The notes beneath the pieces are model-generated. The model was not told the origin of the DNA. It ran no database searches and saw only the letters and a program-made list of their open reading frames with translations. The translations under genes were made by a program, and so were the position numbers. Of a stretch of 64,000 nt of DNA, positions 36,450 through 45,086 are shown piece after piece (position 1 is the first letter of the stretch; every line of letters begins with the position of its first letter). This DNA comes from Robiginitomaculum sp. (GTDB lineage Bacteria; Pseudomonadota; Alphaproteobacteria; Caulobacterales; Maricaulaceae), in assembly GCA_021776525.1 (NCBI GenBank), contig JAJFFT010000005.1:310001-374000 (forward strand), in the 5' to 3' direction.

Positions 36450-38702
36450 TCAGGCTTCTCTTTCTTCTACAATTTCTTCATTTTGCACGTCACGGGGCGG
36501 CATTTGAAACCGCAGAGCCACAACGGCCCCGGACATGTTGTCTTCGCGATCCAGCAGGCGTAAATCGCCGTCATGGTCTTCCATAATACGGTTCACAATG
36601 GCCAGTCCCAGACCTGTGCCTTTGGCGCGTGTGGTCATATAGGGCTCCAATAGGCGTTCGCGCCCTCGTGTTGGCCAACCCGGACCATTGTCGGTAACCG
36701 TGACAATTTTTCCGTGGGGTGTTTGCGACACCACAACGCAGATCTCACCCGAACCCGCCGAAGATTCATCGCCCAAAATGGCTTCTGCTGCGTTCTTGAG
36801 AATGTTGCCAACGGCTTGCGCGGCCAGCCTTTCATCCCCCCACCCTTCAACTGTGTGGTTAGGAATATCGGTGGTGAATTTTATATCTGGAAACGCCACA
36901 TGCTGGGCAAACACGGCATCACGGACCAGCTTGGCCAGATCAATAACCGCATTTTTAGGCACCGGCATGCGCGCAAAGGATGAAAACTCGTCAACCATGC
37001 GGCCAATATCCGAGACCTGGCGGACAATGGTATTGATACAACGGTCAAAAATCTCTGTATCCGTGCTGAGCTCGGCCCGATATTTTCGTTTAATACGCTC
37101 TGCCGAGAGTTGAATCGGTGTCAGCGGGTTTTTGATCTCATGGGCAATACGCCGTGCCACTTCGCGCCATGCGGCGCTGCGTTGGGCGGCGATGGCGCGG
37201 CTCATATCATCAAACGTGATGACATAGCCATGCTTCTGGCTCCGGCCACTGGGAGCAACTTTGGTGTTCAGGTGAATTTTATCATCCTTGCCGGACAATT
37301 CGATCTGCCCTTCGGCCTTTCGATCCGGGGATTGTTTGGCCTTGTTGAGCAAGTGCGTAAATTCAGGGATGCATTTTTGCAGCTTTTTGCCCTTTAAATC
37401 GGCTTCATTACAGCCCAGAAGAGCCAGTGCAGAGGGATTGGCAAATCCAATACGGCTTTGCGAATCCAGATCTAAAACACCGGCGCTAACGCCGGACAGC
37501 ACAGTCTCGATAAAATTGCGGCGGCTTTCTGTATCCTGATGGGCCTCGATCAGCTCTTGTCTTTGAGATTGAAGTTGTGACGTCATTTCATTGAAATCAC
37601 GGGATAATTCAGACACTTCATCATTTTCATTGCCGACCCCGACACGGGCCATCAAATCGCCATCGCGTACCCTCTGTGCGGCCTGGGTCAAACGACCAAT
37701 GGGCAGAACAATCCGTGTCGCAGCCGCTAGCCCGACCCAAATAGCCCCGATCAGCACCAGCAAAGCGGTTTCCAGATACACCAGTGCAAATGAGCCAGCC
37801 AGCCTGCCCCGGCGGCTTTCGGCTTCCTGATACGCATCCAGCGCAGCACGGGCTTCGGCCAGAGTGCGTAGACTGCCCCCGGTGGCAAACCGTACAACAT
37901 ACAGATAAGCATCGTCATAGCTGGATAGCCTGATCAGTCCACGGATCAGGTTTTGTTCGCTATCAAATTGCAAATTAATGCCGCCAGAGCCTGCCGCCTT
38001 AAAGGCTTGTGGAGATGGAACAACAAAAGGCGGGGCATCATGGCCCGCCACTCGGCGCAGGACTGTGCCATTACTTTTCAGAATATAGGCGGCCTGGAAA
38101 AACCGTCTTTCAGCCTGGAACCGTAAGTAGTCTGTGAAAATAATGGGCCCATCGGCGAAGTTTTTTACGGCCTCGGCCTGATTCAAATCATTGGCCATGG
38201 GGGGGATTTCGCTGGCCACTTCATCAGCCTGGGCCTGCAAGGTTGAACGGGCCACCGAGACGATATTATTGGTCAATGTGGCCACACGATCCGAAAACCA
38301 GTATTCAATACCGCGCGAATAAACTACGGCAAAAAAGATTGCGACAATGACGGCCGGCAAAACTGCGGCCATACTGAACATACCGGCGAAGCGTAAATGC
38401 AGCTTGGGGGCCGATTCGTCATGGGCACGCATGAACCACAAACGCCCCAAACGCCAAACCACATACCCGGCCAGCCCCAATACCAGCACCAAATTGCCGA
38501 TCAGGACGGCCATCAGGAACAGGCTTCCGGGGCCAAATTGTCCCGCGCCAGACAAGGCGAAATATGCACCAAGTGCTGTTACAACGATGGCAATCGCATA
38601 AAATGCACCAAATAATGCAGAGCTGAGCAGATTAGCCGGCCTGGTAAACCGGGCATCAACACCACCATGAGGGGCGTTCTGGGTATTTACGGCTTTTTCC
38701 AT
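36450..38702 (-). CDS. ntrY: Membrane sensor histidine kinase NtrY
   Basis: NtrY senses nitrogen and redox state and phosphorylates NtrX. I start at the ATG complementary to 38700-38702 (750 residues, MEKAVNTQNAPHGG). A further 23 codons upstream look non-coding. It has about four membrane segments (residues 25-110, and one near 300) around a periplasmic sensor, a HAMP domain (LPIGRLTQAAQRVRDGDLMARV), a PAS region, the H-box ARRIAHEIKNPLTPIQLSAE and ATPase boxes VTDNGPGWP and TGLGLAIVNRIMEDH. It is intact and is the only Ntr kinase in the window, because ntrB is absent. Confidence 0.93.
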   Translation of the reverse strand: MEKAVNTQNAPHGGVDARFTRPANLLSSALFGAFYAIAIVVTALGAYFALSGAGQFGPGSLFLMAVLIGNLVLVLGLAGYVVWRLGRLWFMRAHDESAPKLHLRFAGMFSMAAVLPAVIVAIFFAVVYSRGIEYWFSDRVATLTNNIVSVARSTLQAQADEVASEIPPMANDLNQAEAVKNFADGPIIFTDYLRFQAERRFFQAAYILKSNGTVLRRVAGHDAPPFVVPSPQAFKAAGSGGINLQFDSEQNLIRGLIRLSSYDDAYLYVVRFATGGSLRTLAEARAALDAYQEAESRRGRLAGSFALVYLETALLVLIGAIWVGLAAATRIVLPIGRLTQAAQRVRDGDLMARVGVGNENDEVSELSRDFNEMTSQLQSQRQELIEAHQDTESRRNFIETVLSGVSAGVLDLDSQSRIGFANPSALALLGCNEADLKGKKLQKCIPEFTHLLNKAKQSPDRKAEGQIELSGKDDKIHLNTKVAPSGRSQKHGYVITFDDMSRAIAAQRSAAWREVARRIAHEIKNPLTPIQLSAERIKRKYRAELSTDTEIFDRCINTIVRQVSDIGRMVDEFSSFARMPVPKNAVIDLAKLVRDAVFAQHVAFPDIKFTTDIPNHTVEGWGDERLAAQAVGNILKNAAEAILGDESSAGSGEICVVVSQTPHGKIVTVTDNGPGWPTRGRERLLEPYMTTRAKGTGLGLAIVNRIMEDHDGDLRLLDREDNMSGAVVALRFQMPPRDVQNEEIVEEREA

Positions 38703-38788
38703 ACGGAAAAACAGCTCCACAACATCATGCAACGCGACACAAATGCCACACCTGTTGCCAAAGTTCAACACTATCTTGGTGCGCGTGG

Positions 38789-40123
38789 CTAGGTCTGATT
38801 TGGTCGAATATGGTACCGTGTCAGCTTCTTGTGCAGCGTGTTTCTATTGATCCCCAATATCCTTGCCGCTTTTAGCTGATTGCCATCAGCCATGGCCATG
38901 ACCCGCTTTAAAAGCGGGCGTTCCAGTGCGCAAAGGGTCTGATTATAGAGATCGTCTATTGTGTTCTGTTGGCCTGTATCTTGTAAATACGCCGCCAGAG
39001 CCCGCGCGATGGCTTCTTCCAGCGCGTTATCATTGTCATTATAGGTTTCTGTGGCAATGATATGTATATCATCTGGGGCAATAATTTCGCGGCGCGCCAT
39101 CAGGGTTGCGCGTTGAATGACATTACGTAATTCGCGCACATTACCGGGCCACGCACGTCCTGCAAGGCTATGCTCTGCCTCATCGCTGAGCGTTTTTTGC
39201 CCCTTGCTTAGCTCAGAGCAAAAGGCGCGTGCCAGCTCGGCATAGTCCTGATGCCGGTCCCGCAATGGCGGCAGGTTAATGTGCAGGGTATTCAAACGAT
39301 ATAAAAGCTCCAGGCTGATACCCTCGACAACTCCATGTTCTGACACAACAAACCGGGTGGTGGTTACCAGCCGGGGCGCATGTTTTTGATCATCAAAAAA
39401 CGATAAAATACGAATAAGCTGCGCCTGTTGCCCGTCCGATAAGGCGCTAAGCTCATCCAGAACCAGCGTGCCGTTCTGTGCCTGCGTGATCGCGGTTTTG
39501 AGTGCGGCATCAAAGCCCTTTTCTGGCAGGGGTAGATGCAGGACCGCATAGCCATCTTCGGCGCGTTCGCCATAATCATGCAACATTTTTGCAACAAGAC
39601 TTTTGCCTGTGCCGGTTTCCCCTGTGATCAGCAATGGCAAATCCGATTGTGTGGCCTGTGCGATCTGGCGATATACGCTTTGCATCGGGTCGCTGCTGCC
39701 AATCAGTGGCAAATCAGTGCGGCTTTTGCGAGTTTTTTGCTCCTGCAACGGTTGTTGGAGGGCGCTGGCGATCGATGAGGCCAACTGATCAAAGCTGAAG
39801 GGTTTTGGAAAATAATCAAAGGCACCAAAGCGCGCCGCCAATAGCGAAGTCAGCACAGTGTTTTCGGCGCTAAGCACCAAGGCTGGCAAATGCGGACAGA
39901 CTTCGCGGATTTGTTTGAGCAATTCAAAGCCATTGCGGGCCGGGTCCGGGATATCGACGTCAATCAACACCAGATCAGCCTCATTGCCACGTATCCAGCG
40001 CCATAAGGTGTCAAAGCTTTCCGTGGCCCGCACATCATAACCCTTTTGTGTCAGATCACGGGCCAGTGTTTCTCTGGCCACGCGTTCGTTGTGGGCCAGA
40101 ACGATTCTGGGTTTGTCGGTCAT
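38789..40123 (-). CDS. ntrC: NtrC-family regulator with degenerate receiver and no GAFTGA loop
   Basis: By position (directly after dusB, before ntrYX) and architecture this is NtrC, 444 residues. Receiver: phosphoacceptor Asp55 (LVLIDVDIPD), Ser85 and Lys107 (PKPF) remain, but the acidic metal pocket normally DD reads AHNER (His11-Asn12). AAA+ domain: Walker A GETGTGKS (168-175) and Walker B LVLDEL (220-225) are intact, yet the segment between them (about 191-217) lacks GAFTGA and is short. The Fis-type HTH (NQLKAARILGINRNTLHKKL) is intact. It may act without sigma-54, as known for Rhodobacter capsulatus NtrC. It overlaps dusB by four bases. Confidence 0.88.
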   Translation of the reverse strand: MTDKPRIVLAHNERVARETLARDLTQKGYDVRATESFDTLWRWIRGNEADLVLIDVDIPDPARNGFELLKQIREVCPHLPALVLSAENTVLTSLLAARFGAFDYFPKPFSFDQLASSIASALQQPLQEQKTRKSRTDLPLIGSSDPMQSVYRQIAQATQSDLPLLITGETGTGKSLVAKMLHDYGERAEDGYAVLHLPLPEKGFDAALKTAITQAQNGTLVLDELSALSDGQQAQLIRILSFFDDQKHAPRLVTTTRFVVSEHGVVEGISLELLYRLNTLHINLPPLRDRHQDYAELARAFCSELSKGQKTLSDEAEHSLAGRAWPGNVRELRNVIQRATLMARREIIAPDDIHIIATETYNDNDNALEEAIARALAAYLQDTGQQNTIDDLYNQTLCALERPLLKRVMAMADGNQLKAARILGINRNTLHKKLTRYHIRPNQT

Positions 40124-41124
40124 GCGGCTAGCGAAACCGGTTCGGCGCGCCCCAAAGCCCCCATGAGGGCAAGAATTGCAGACGGGTCACTCAGACGACA
40201 GGCCTGAGCACGCAAAGCCCGTCTGTCATGTGCCGTGATGGTCATTGGCGCGGCATCTATGCTCCAGGCCAGATGCTTGCGAAACATCCGCATACCCAGC
40301 TTTTGCCCATAAAGCGCAAGTGAAGCCTCAAACTGTTCCGCCAACAGGCAAAAATGGTCCAGAAGGTTCGGTGCGGCAACATCCTTGCCACCATCCAGTG
40401 CTGATCCTATGGCACCGGGCAACCATGGTCGGCCACAGGCACCCCGGCCAATCATCACACCATCTGCGCCGGATTGTTCAAGGGCCGTTCTGGCATCATC
40501 CACAGAGCAAATATCGCCGTTGACGATGACCGGTATGTCAACGGCTTTGACGACATCAGCCACGGCGCGCCAATTCGCCCCGCCCTTATAAAACTGGCAC
40601 CGAGTGCGCCCATGAACGGTGATCATGGCGGCACCGGCATTTTGCGCACGCCGCGCCAATTCAGGCGCGTTGAGGCTTTTATGGTCCCAGCCCAGACGCA
40701 TTTTAACACTGACCGGAACACTAACTGCGGCCAATGTGGCCTCGATCAGGCTTAAAGCAAGGTCCAGATCACGCATCAGAGCCGAACCGGTTGACGATTT
40801 GGTGACCAGACGTGCCGGACACCCCATATTGATATCGATCAGTTGCGCACCGGCATCTTCGGCCAGTTTAGCCCCCTCACTCATCCAGTGCGGTTCTCGT
40901 CCTGCAAGTTGTATGGCCAGTGGCCCGGCCTCGGCATTGGCGGCAATTTTTCGCAAGCTGTCTCTGCGACCATTGACCAGCTCCTTACTGGCCGTCATTT
41001 CATTGACAACCAGCCCGGCACCCAGCCTTTTGACCTGCGAGCGAAAGGGTAAATCGGTTATTCCTGACATGGGAGCCAGAACTACACGATTGCCAAGCGC
41101 GAGATTGTCTACAATAAGAGCCAT
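40120..41124 (-). CDS. dusB: tRNA dihydrouridine synthase (NifR3/DusB family)
   Basis: Dus enzymes reduce uridines in tRNA D-loops using FMN and NADPH. The 334-residue protein has LAPMSGITDLPFRSQVKRLG, the catalytic Cys in INMGCPARLVTK, SVKMRLGWDHKS, TVHGRTRCQFYKGGANW and VNGDICSVDDA. In alphaproteobacteria this gene (nifR3) heads the ntr operon, and here it runs straight into ntrC through an ATGA overlap with no ntrB between. It is divergent from ispDF with a 78-base gap. Confidence 0.95.
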   Translation of the reverse strand: MALIVDNLALGNRVVLAPMSGITDLPFRSQVKRLGAGLVVNEMTASKELVNGRRDSLRKIAANAEAGPLAIQLAGREPHWMSEGAKLAEDAGAQLIDINMGCPARLVTKSSTGSALMRDLDLALSLIEATLAAVSVPVSVKMRLGWDHKSLNAPELARRAQNAGAAMITVHGRTRCQFYKGGANWRAVADVVKAVDIPVIVNGDICSVDDARTALEQSGADGVMIGRGACGRPWLPGAIGSALDGGKDVAAPNLLDHFCLLAEQFEASLALYGQKLGMRMFRKHLAWSIDAAPMTITAHDRRALRAQACRLSDPSAILALMGALGRAEPVSLAA

Positions 41125-41202
41125 TCAGATGTTATCTGCCGTTGTGCCTAAAATTTAAGCACTGATTGCGGCAAAACCCGGCCTTGTAAAGGGAGCCGCA
41201 GG

Positions 41203-42363
41203 ATGAAATGTGCAGTTATCGTGGTGGGGGCTGGTCGTGGAACACGTCATGGCGGCGATATACCCAAACAATATCAATGCCTTGCAGGACAACCTGTATT
41301 TCGCCGTACACTGTTGGGTTTTTTGAACCATACACAAATCAACAGTGTCATTGCGGTAATCGCGTCCGAAGATGCGCCTTTGTTTGCCAAGGCCAGTGAA
41401 GAGCTGAACGTCCGTACCGTATTTGGCGGAGCCACCCGAACAGCATCCGTGCGTGCAGGATTGCAGGCGCTGTCCGGTGATGCCCCCGATCTGGTGCTGA
41501 TCCATGATGCCGCCCGCCCCATGGTGAGCCAGGATTTAGTAAGCCGCCTGATCGCCGCCGCAACGAAGACAAATGGCGCGGCGCCGGGCCTGAATATCAG
41601 CGACGCCCTTAAACGCCTTGGAGAAGATGGTGCGCCAGAGGATGATGTGGCAAGGGACGGCCTTGTGCAGGTCCAAACGCCGCAGGTTTTTCCTTTTGGA
41701 TTATTGGTCGCGGCTTATGGACAGGTCCGTGAAGATGAGGCCTTTTCTGATGATCTGGCTGTGGCCCGCGCCGCAGGCATGGACTGTACTTTGGTCGAAG
41801 GTGATCCGGATAATTTTAAAATCACTCATTCTGGTGATCTGCACCGTGCAGAACGTTTGCTGTCTGGTCAATCCAGCACGTTTTGCGTGACTGGCACCGG
41901 GTATGATGTTCATAAAATCATCACCGGCAGCCAGATGATGCTGTGCGGTGTGCCGATCAAAGGTGATCTGGCCCTGTTGGGCCATTCGGATGCCGATGCC
42001 GCCTTGCATGCTCTTACCGATGCCATGCTGGGCAGTATTGGTGCGGGTGATATCGGTGATCACTTTCCGCCATCTGACCCACAGTGGCGCGGCGTGGACT
42101 CAACAGTATTTTTGGCCAAAGCCAAAACTTTGCTGGGCCAGCATAATGCCCGTCTGTTACACGTTGATCTGACGATCATATGCGAGCGCCCCAAAATCAA
42201 ACCGCACCGTGATGCCATGCGCGAACGTTTGGCGGGCCTGTTGGGGCTGGAGCTTCACCGGATCAGTGTCAAAGCCACCACAACCGAAGGTCTGGGCTTT
42301 ACCGGGCGCGGCGAAGGCCTAGCTGTTATGGCCACGGTCAGTGTTGAAATTTCAGAGCATTAA
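41203..42363 (+). CDS. ispDF: Bifunctional IspD/IspF (MEP cytidylyltransferase and MECDP synthase)
   Basis: This protein performs two steps of the methylerythritol phosphate isoprenoid pathway. Residues 1 to about 225 are the IspD cytidylyltransferase (VVGAGRGTRHGGDIPKQYQ; LVLIHDAARPMV; VQTPQVFPFGLL). From about 228 the IspF domain begins (TGTGYDVHKIITG; LLGHSDADAALHALTDAMLG; IGAGDIGDHFPPSDPQWRG; the final TEGLGFTGRGEGLAV). The 386-residue fusion is typical of alphaproteobacteria. It is divergent from dusB and followed by pncC. Confidence 0.97.
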   Translation: MKCAVIVVGAGRGTRHGGDIPKQYQCLAGQPVFRRTLLGFLNHTQINSVIAVIASEDAPLFAKASEELNVRTVFGGATRTASVRAGLQALSGDAPDLVLIHDAARPMVSQDLVSRLIAAATKTNGAAPGLNISDALKRLGEDGAPEDDVARDGLVQVQTPQVFPFGLLVAAYGQVREDEAFSDDLAVARAAGMDCTLVEGDPDNFKITHSGDLHRAERLLSGQSSTFCVTGTGYDVHKIITGSQMMLCGVPIKGDLALLGHSDADAALHALTDAMLGSIGAGDIGDHFPPSDPQWRGVDSTVFLAKAKTLLGQHNARLLHVDLTIICERPKIKPHRDAMRERLAGLLGLELHRISVKATTTEGLGFTGRGEGLAVMATVSVEISEH

Positions 42364-42475
42364 GGCCCGCAATTTACACGCTTTGCTCTTGTGTCATTTA
42401 TTGAGAATTTTACACGACAAGACAACAGCGCAAGGCTAACCTTGGTTTTTGCGATACCGTGTCGATGAGGCCCCA

Positions 42476-42967
42476 ATGTTTTCTAACGATGTACTGAAGC
42501 TTGCCGAAACGGCATTACAAAAGGCCCGTGACAATCAGGTGATGATCACCACCGCAGAAAGCTGTACCGGGGGGCTGGTCAGCGCCGCTTTAACAGCCGT
42601 TGCGGGGTCGTCGGATGTGTTTGATTGTGGATTTTCCACATATTCCTATAAAGCCAAATCATCTTTGCTTGGCGTGCCACAAAGCATTCTTGTTGAACAT
42701 GGCGCGGTGAGTGAAGAAGTTGCCTCGTTAATGGCCGAAGGTGCTTTGGCGCATTCTGCTGCTGATGTATCAGTTTCACTGACGGGCATTGCCGGTCCCG
42801 GCGGCGGCACGGATGACAAACCAGTGGGAACCGTCTGTTTTGCCTGTGCGCGCATTGGCGCAAAAACCCGCACGGTAACGCATCAATTTGGCGATTCGGG
42901 CAGGCCCGCAGTGCGTATGGAAAGCGTGCGGGTTGCTCTTAAAATGCTGGCCGACGCATTTGAGTAA
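42476..42967 (+). CDS. pncC: Nicotinamide-nucleotide amidase (CinA C-terminal domain)
   Basis: PncC deamidates nicotinamide mononucleotide to nicotinic acid mononucleotide for NAD recycling. The ATG at 42476 gives 163 residues (MFSNDVLKLAETALQKARDN). An in-frame TTG 27 bases upstream is less likely. Diagnostic motifs are ITTAESCTGGLVSAALT with the catalytic Ser region, STYSYKAKSSLLGV and SLTGIAGPGGGTDDKPVGTV. The N-terminal CinA molybdopterin-like domain is absent, as in most stand-alone homologues. It converges on coq10 with 11 bases between. Confidence 0.94.
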   Translation: MFSNDVLKLAETALQKARDNQVMITTAESCTGGLVSAALTAVAGSSDVFDCGFSTYSYKAKSSLLGVPQSILVEHGAVSEEVASLMAEGALAHSAADVSVSLTGIAGPGGGTDDKPVGTVCFACARIGAKTRTVTHQFGDSGRPAVRMESVRVALKMLADAFE

Positions 42968-42978
42968 ACGGGCTGAGC

Positions 42979-43494
42979 CTAGACTTTGGCCATGTTTTTG
43001 ATGAGTGCGATTTGATCTTCAACATCAGCGAGAGAACCGCCGGCAGGCTCGAACAACTGCCCGGCGCGTTTTTCAAAGGCCCGCATGATCGAGGCCGCAG
43101 CCCGATCTTCATTGGCACTCAGCAATTGGCTTAAAAAGGGTATGGCCAACTCATACTCTACCTCAAACTCAACAAATGATGAGCCATCGTCCAGAGCATG
43201 GATTTTCCAGGTATTGTTAAGCTTGCGAAATGGTCCGCGTGCCAGAGACACCTCGACCGTATGGTTGCCCTTGTCCAGATATACATGGGTCGAAAAGCGT
43301 TCGCGTACAAACTGATAGCGAATGCGGACTTCGGCCAATAAGGTGCGGACGCCATCATCATCCACGCGCTCGTCTTTGACGCGTACGGCGCTGATGAACT
43401 TGATAAAATTGGGGTAGTCTGTGACATCGGAGGCCAGACTGAAGACATCTTCGGGGGCAAAGGCCACCCTTTTCCAGATATGATGCTTGCTCAC
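42979..43494 (-). CDS. Coq10/RatA-type START domain protein (ubiquinone-binding)
   Basis: Coq10-like START proteins bind ubiquinone and support respiration. Bacterial members are often labelled RatA. The 171-residue protein has the family features [35 protein letters not shown] and [19 protein letters not shown], with [18 protein letters not shown] closing the cavity. In alphaproteobacteria it regularly follows lipA, as here (four-base overlap), so a respiratory role fits better than a toxin role. Length is normal. Confidence 0.87.
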   Translation of the reverse strand: MSKHHIWKRVAFAPEDVFSLASDVTDYPNFIKFISAVRVKDERVDDDGVRTLLAEVRIRYQFVRERFSTHVYLDKGNHTVEVSLARGPFRKLNNTWKIHALDDGSSFVEFEVEYELAIPFLSQLLSANEDRAAASIMRAFEKRAGQLFEPAGGSLADVEDQIALIKNMAKV

Positions 43495-44471
43495 GAACCA
43501 GCCCCGGACCGGTTCTTTTGCTCTTGTGCGGCGCGGGCCTTTTGTAATTGGGCGAAGTCTTCGCCGGCGTGATGACTGGACCGGGTTAAAGGCGAGGACG
43601 AAACCATCAAAAAGCCTTTGGAACGGGCAATTTTTTCGAGGCTTTTAAACTCGTCGGGTGTAACAAAACGATCAATGGGAGCATGTTTGCGTGTTGGTTG
43701 CAGATATTGGCCGATGGTGATGAAATCCACATCCGCAGAGCGCATATCGTCCATCACCTGCATCACCTCTTAGCGGGTTTCACCAAGACCGACCATCAAG
43801 CCGGATTTGGTGAATTGATTGGGATCGCGTTCTTTGACGCTTTGAAGAAGTCGCAAAGAGTGAAAGTAGCGCGCACCGGGACGTATGGAGAGATACAGCC
43901 GCGGCACAGTTTCCAGATTGTGGTTAAAAACATCCGGCTGTGCATCGATAACGACCTCGGCTGACCTGCCTTTGCGCAGAAAATCTGGGGTCAAAATTTC
44001 GATCGTTGTATTTGGCGCCGCGACCCGAATGGCGCGCACAGTTTTGGCAAAGTGTTCCGCCCCGCCATCATCAAGGTCGTCACGATCCACCGATGTGACC
44101 ACAACATGGTTCAGGCCCATCTCAAAAACAGCACGTGCAGCGTTTTCTGGCTCGGCAGGATCCAAAGACGCGGGCTTGCCAGTACGGACATTGCAAAAGG
44201 CGCAGGCCCGCGTGCAGGTATCGCCCATGATCATCAATGTGGCGTGTTTTTTGTCCCAACATTCACCCATATTGGGGCATGCGGCCTCTTCACAGACCGT
44301 GAACAGGCCTTTTTCGTGAACAATTTTGCGAGTTTGCAGATACCCCTTGCCTGTTGGCGCCTTAACCCGAATCCAGTCGGGTTTACGCTGAATGGGCGAA
44401 TCTTTGCGGTTTCGCTTCTCTGGATGACGGTGCGATTGCTTATCATCTGTGTTGTCGATCAGTGTAGCCAT
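43491..44471 (-). pseudogene. lipA: Lipoyl synthase LipA interrupted by an in-frame TAA
   Basis: LipA inserts two sulfurs into octanoyl groups on lipoyl domains. The frame from 44471 has both cluster motifs: CX4CX5C (Cys60, 65, 71; [15 protein letters not shown]) and the radical-SAM CX3CX2C (Cys86, 90, 93; [10 protein letters not shown]). At codon 234 (43770-43772 on the minus strand) a TAA follows [11 protein letters not shown], where the family normally has Glu. Reading resumes in the same frame with [20 protein letters not shown] and ends normally, including TRSSHHAG, which holds the auxiliary-cluster serine. One G-to-T change would explain it. It may be a sequencing error, a real nonsense mutation or readthrough. 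The gene overlaps coq10 by four bases. Confidence 0.9.
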
Positions 44472-44516
44472 AACCGCAAAATGGACCCTAATGATCTAAG
44501 GCGCAAGAGCCGCGAT

Positions 44517-45080
44517 TCAGTCCGGTGCAACCGGTGCCCAGATGAATTTTTTTGCACCGTCGCCGCTGCGAAAATACTGACTTTGTGTTTGCCCGTTCAA
44601 GGTCAGGTTGACCAGATTGACCTGATCCTCGAATGCATCATCAAGCAGTACATTTTGAACGTCTAACGTGGTGCCAGTTTTGGGGCGTAACGCGGTGAAA
44701 TAAGCATAGATGAATTCGCCGTCCGGCTCTGCCCCGATATAAGTGAGCGATAATGGTTCACCGGCAATTGCTACCAAAAATTTGGCGGCGCAATAGCGAC
44801 CAATTTTGGCAACACCCTGTTGGGTTGTTTCCCAGCCACTGGCCGCCGCCTCAAACAGTCGCGGTTCTATATCGTGGGCATAAAGGCGGTGTGTAATCTC
44901 GACCTCTTGGCCATCCGCACTAAGGGCAATTTCGGTCAGCCCCGCATGGGCGCGGTGGGCAAAAACCGGTGTCGTTGCATTGAGAAAGAAGACAAATGAA
45001 AGAACAGCCAAGGCAAGCCCGAAACGCCCACGGTTACGGTGTGGGGTTTCGGGGTGCCGTTTGATAAGACGCAAATACAT
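44517..45080 (-). CDS. DUF6702-like exported or membrane-anchored protein
   Basis: This 187-residue protein has a basic N-terminus and one hydrophobic segment (GLALAVLSFVFFLNATTPVFA) that acts as a signal peptide or anchor. The mature part begins with HRAHAGLTEIALSADG and has EVEITHRLYAHDIEPRL, matching my memory of DUF6702. Its function is unknown. It lies six bases downstream of the M1 peptidase gene, a pairing that I believe is frequent, suggesting a partner or accessory. The lipA start is 45 bases further. Confidence 0.7.
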   Translation of the reverse strand: MYLRLIKRHPETPHRNRGRFGLALAVLSFVFFLNATTPVFAHRAHAGLTEIALSADGQEVEITHRLYAHDIEPRLFEAAASGWETTQQGVAKIGRYCAAKFLVAIAGEPLSLTYIGAEPDGEFIYAYFTALRPKTGTTLDVQNVLLDDAFEDQVNLVNLTLNGQTQSQYFRSGDGAKKFIWAPVAPD

Positions 45081-45086
45081 TCAGTT

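Noticed and set aside
36450..40123. ntrB hidden in another frame or merged with ntrC or ntrY
   Set aside because: The dusB-ntrC junction overlaps by four bases and the only histidine-kinase boxes in this region belong to NtrY.
42979..43494. RatA toxin of a toxin-antitoxin pair
   Set aside because: The gene is the Coq10-like START protein that normally follows lipA. No antitoxin partner is adjacent, so a respiratory role is more likely.
43491..44471. Genome-wide recoding of TAA to explain lipA
   Set aside because: TAA ends many intact genes here, such as ppk and rpoZ, so it is a normal stop codon.
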